DNA of 7,228 bases from DATFLK01 sp035267815 (lineage in GTDB: Bacteria; Pseudomonadota; Zetaproteobacteria; Mariprofundales; Mariprofundaceae), in NCBI GenBank assembly GCA_035267815.1, contig DATFLK010000152.1:1-7228 (forward strand), written 5' to 3'. Position numbers and translations under genes: made by a program. This document shows positions 6,741-7,228 of this stretch, one piece after another. How positions within the stretch are numbered: the first letter of the stretch is position 1; every line of letters starts with the position of its first letter. The notes under the pieces are model-generated. The model had not been told where the DNA came from and searched no databases. It saw nothing but the letters and a program-made list of their open reading frames with translations.

Positions 6741-6923
6741 ATGGATAAGATGAGTGGAAATACCTCAGAACAGCGCTCCAATAAGGAGGAGATATACGAG
6801 TACAAGGCTGCCGGTATCCAAGAGACGCACGGCCAAGTGCCGGGATGGTTATGGTTGGTCGTGGTCGTGATGTCGATTTGGGGAATCTACTATCTCTACA
6901 GCTACTGGTCGCCATCGTCCTAA
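6741..6923 (+). CDS. Small single-span oxidase subunit, CcoP N-terminal-like
   Basis: This is a 60-residue protein beginning 14 bases after the oxidase fusion stop, so almost certainly in the same operon. Residues 1-33 are hydrophilic and charged. Residues about 34-54 (PGWLWLVVVVMSIWGIYYLY) form one membrane helix rich in Trp and Tyr, and the C-terminus is six residues long. The pattern of an IYEY stretch, a few polar residues, then VPGWLWL entering the membrane resembles the N-terminal domain of CcoP (FixP_N), where an acidic/Tyr segment and a proline precede W-W-L and a single helix. In ordinary CcoP that helix is followed by two haem-c domains. Here it ends at once, and two such domains instead sit at the C-terminus of the preceding fusion. 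I infer that it is a detached CcoP anchor, or otherwise a CcoQ-like small subunit. The gene is real on the strength of spacing and Shine-Dalgarno; the family assignment is less certain. Confidence 0.72.
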   Translation: MDKMSGNTSEQRSNKEEIYEYKAAGIQETHGQVPGWLWLVVVVMSIWGIYYLYSYWSPSS

Positions 6924-7057
6924 TTTCCCTGATCTCTGTCGACCTATATAGAATCGGAGGTGATACGTATACGAGGTGAAACTGAGAGTGGTGTCCGATT
7001 GCAACGATGGTGTTGTCCCCTTAAAGTCTCTACACTTCTTTTCCAAAGGCCTTTTCC
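6924..7057. other. Intergenic region between oxidase operon and uppP
   Basis: About 134 bases with no recognised gene. I found no strong GC-rich hairpin followed by a T-run, so no intrinsic terminator for the oxidase operon is called. It contains TATATAGAAT (6945-6954), a possible -10 region without a good -35, the orphan GGAGGTGAT, and the short palindrome CGTATACG (6966-6973). Confidence 0.4.
6956..6964 (+). promoter_or_regulatory. Orphan near-perfect Shine-Dalgarno sequence
   Basis: GGAGGTGAT matches nine consecutive bases of the canonical sequence complementary to the 16S rRNA 3' end. No ATG, GTG or TTG starts within the next 11 bases. The first candidate is GTG at 6976, 15 bases after GGAGG, rather far. 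It opens a frame that stays open to the window end but overlaps the uppP-like gene out of frame. The site could serve a short leader peptide or ribosome standby site, or be coincidental. Confidence 0.3.
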
Positions 7058-7228
7058 ATGGATACACTGCATCTGTTGTGGCTTGCCATTCTGCAGGGCG
7101 TCAGCGAGCTGTTTCCGATCAGCAGTCTTGGGCACAGCGTGTTGGTCCCGGCGCTGCTGCACTGGCCGATCGATCGCGATGCGGCCTGGTTTCTACCCTT
7201 TATCGTGGTGCTTCACCTCGGTACCGCG
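7058..7228 (+). CDS. uppP: Undecaprenyl-diphosphate phosphatase, UppP/BacA family (5' part)
   Basis: The first 57 codons of a gene running off the window, about a fifth of the usual 260-280 residues. UppP is an inner-membrane enzyme that removes one phosphate from undecaprenyl diphosphate so the lipid carrier can be reused in peptidoglycan and other envelope polymer synthesis. The N-terminus shows the family pattern (E/Q)xxxE as QGVSE (residues 13-17), followed by FPISSLGHSVL (19-29), which matches the PxSSxGH active-site loop with its His at 26. The third serine and the hydrophobic residue after GH found in many homologues read Leu and Ser here, so this is a variant branch. The start ATG at 7058 has AAGG (7046-7049) eight bases upstream and gives a standard N-terminus. 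It lies 134 bases after the oxidase operon and may have its own promoter. A weak -10-like TATAGAAT is at 6947-6954. The 3' end is not in the window. Confidence 0.88.
   Translation, partial: MDTLHLLWLAILQGVSELFPISSLGHSVLVPALLHWPIDRDAAWFLPFIVVLHLGTA

Noticed and set aside
6976..7228. GTG-initiated frame open to the window end
   Set aside because: Most of it is the out-of-frame shadow of the clearly recognisable uppP gene. Kept only as a note on the orphan Shine-Dalgarno site.

Overview
This window comes from a moderately GC-rich bacterial chromosome, most likely a proteobacterium and plausibly a gammaproteobacterium. The basis is the DedA-PAP2-LssY fusion, the cbb3-type oxidase and purple-bacterial style Shine-Dalgarno sites. 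No rRNA or tRNA is present, so the taxonomy is an inference and I name no species. I see no CRISPR array, insertion sequence, tRNA or phage gene.

Layout. (1) Positions 1-51 hold the last 16 codons of a plus-strand gene whose stop overlaps the stop of the converging gene. (2) Positions 48-1396 on the minus strand hold a two-gene unit: a bile acid:sodium symporter family transporter, then a small VanZ-like membrane protein joined to it by a TAATG stop/start overlap. (3) Positions 1397-1546 form a divergent intergenic region rich in palindromes centred on GATC. (4) Positions 1547-3568 on the plus strand encode a three-part envelope protein: DedA domain, PAP2 phosphatase domain and LssY-type C-terminal domain. 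(5) Positions 3569-3819 are an AT-richer leader with no gene. (6) Positions 3820-6923 encode a two-gene respiratory operon. Its first gene is a giant fusion of CcoN, CcoO and two further c-type cytochrome domains (968 aa, three CXXCH sites). Its second is a 60-residue single-span protein that resembles the detached membrane anchor of CcoP. (7) Positions 6924-7057 are non-coding and contain an orphan, near-perfect Shine-Dalgarno sequence. (8) From 7058 to the window end is the 5' part of an UppP/BacA-type undecaprenyl-diphosphate phosphatase gene.

How the genes fit together. The central object is a compacted cbb3-type haem-copper oxygen reductase. The catalytic subunit, the mono-haem electron-entry subunit and a di-haem cytochrome module are one polypeptide, and the CcoP-like anchor is a separate small gene. 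The copper- and haem-ligating histidines and the tyrosine expected to crosslink to a CuB histidine are all visible, so it looks like an active oxygen reductase rather than a nitric oxide reductase. On either side are two genes linked by family knowledge to undecaprenyl phosphate recycling (DedA/PAP2 fusion, UppP). Whether that proximity is functional is unknown. The most interesting items are the subunit rearrangement of the oxidase, the Glu-to-Gln change in its catalytic subunit, the Lys-to-Gln change in the first PAP2 motif, and the palindrome cluster between the divergent genes.
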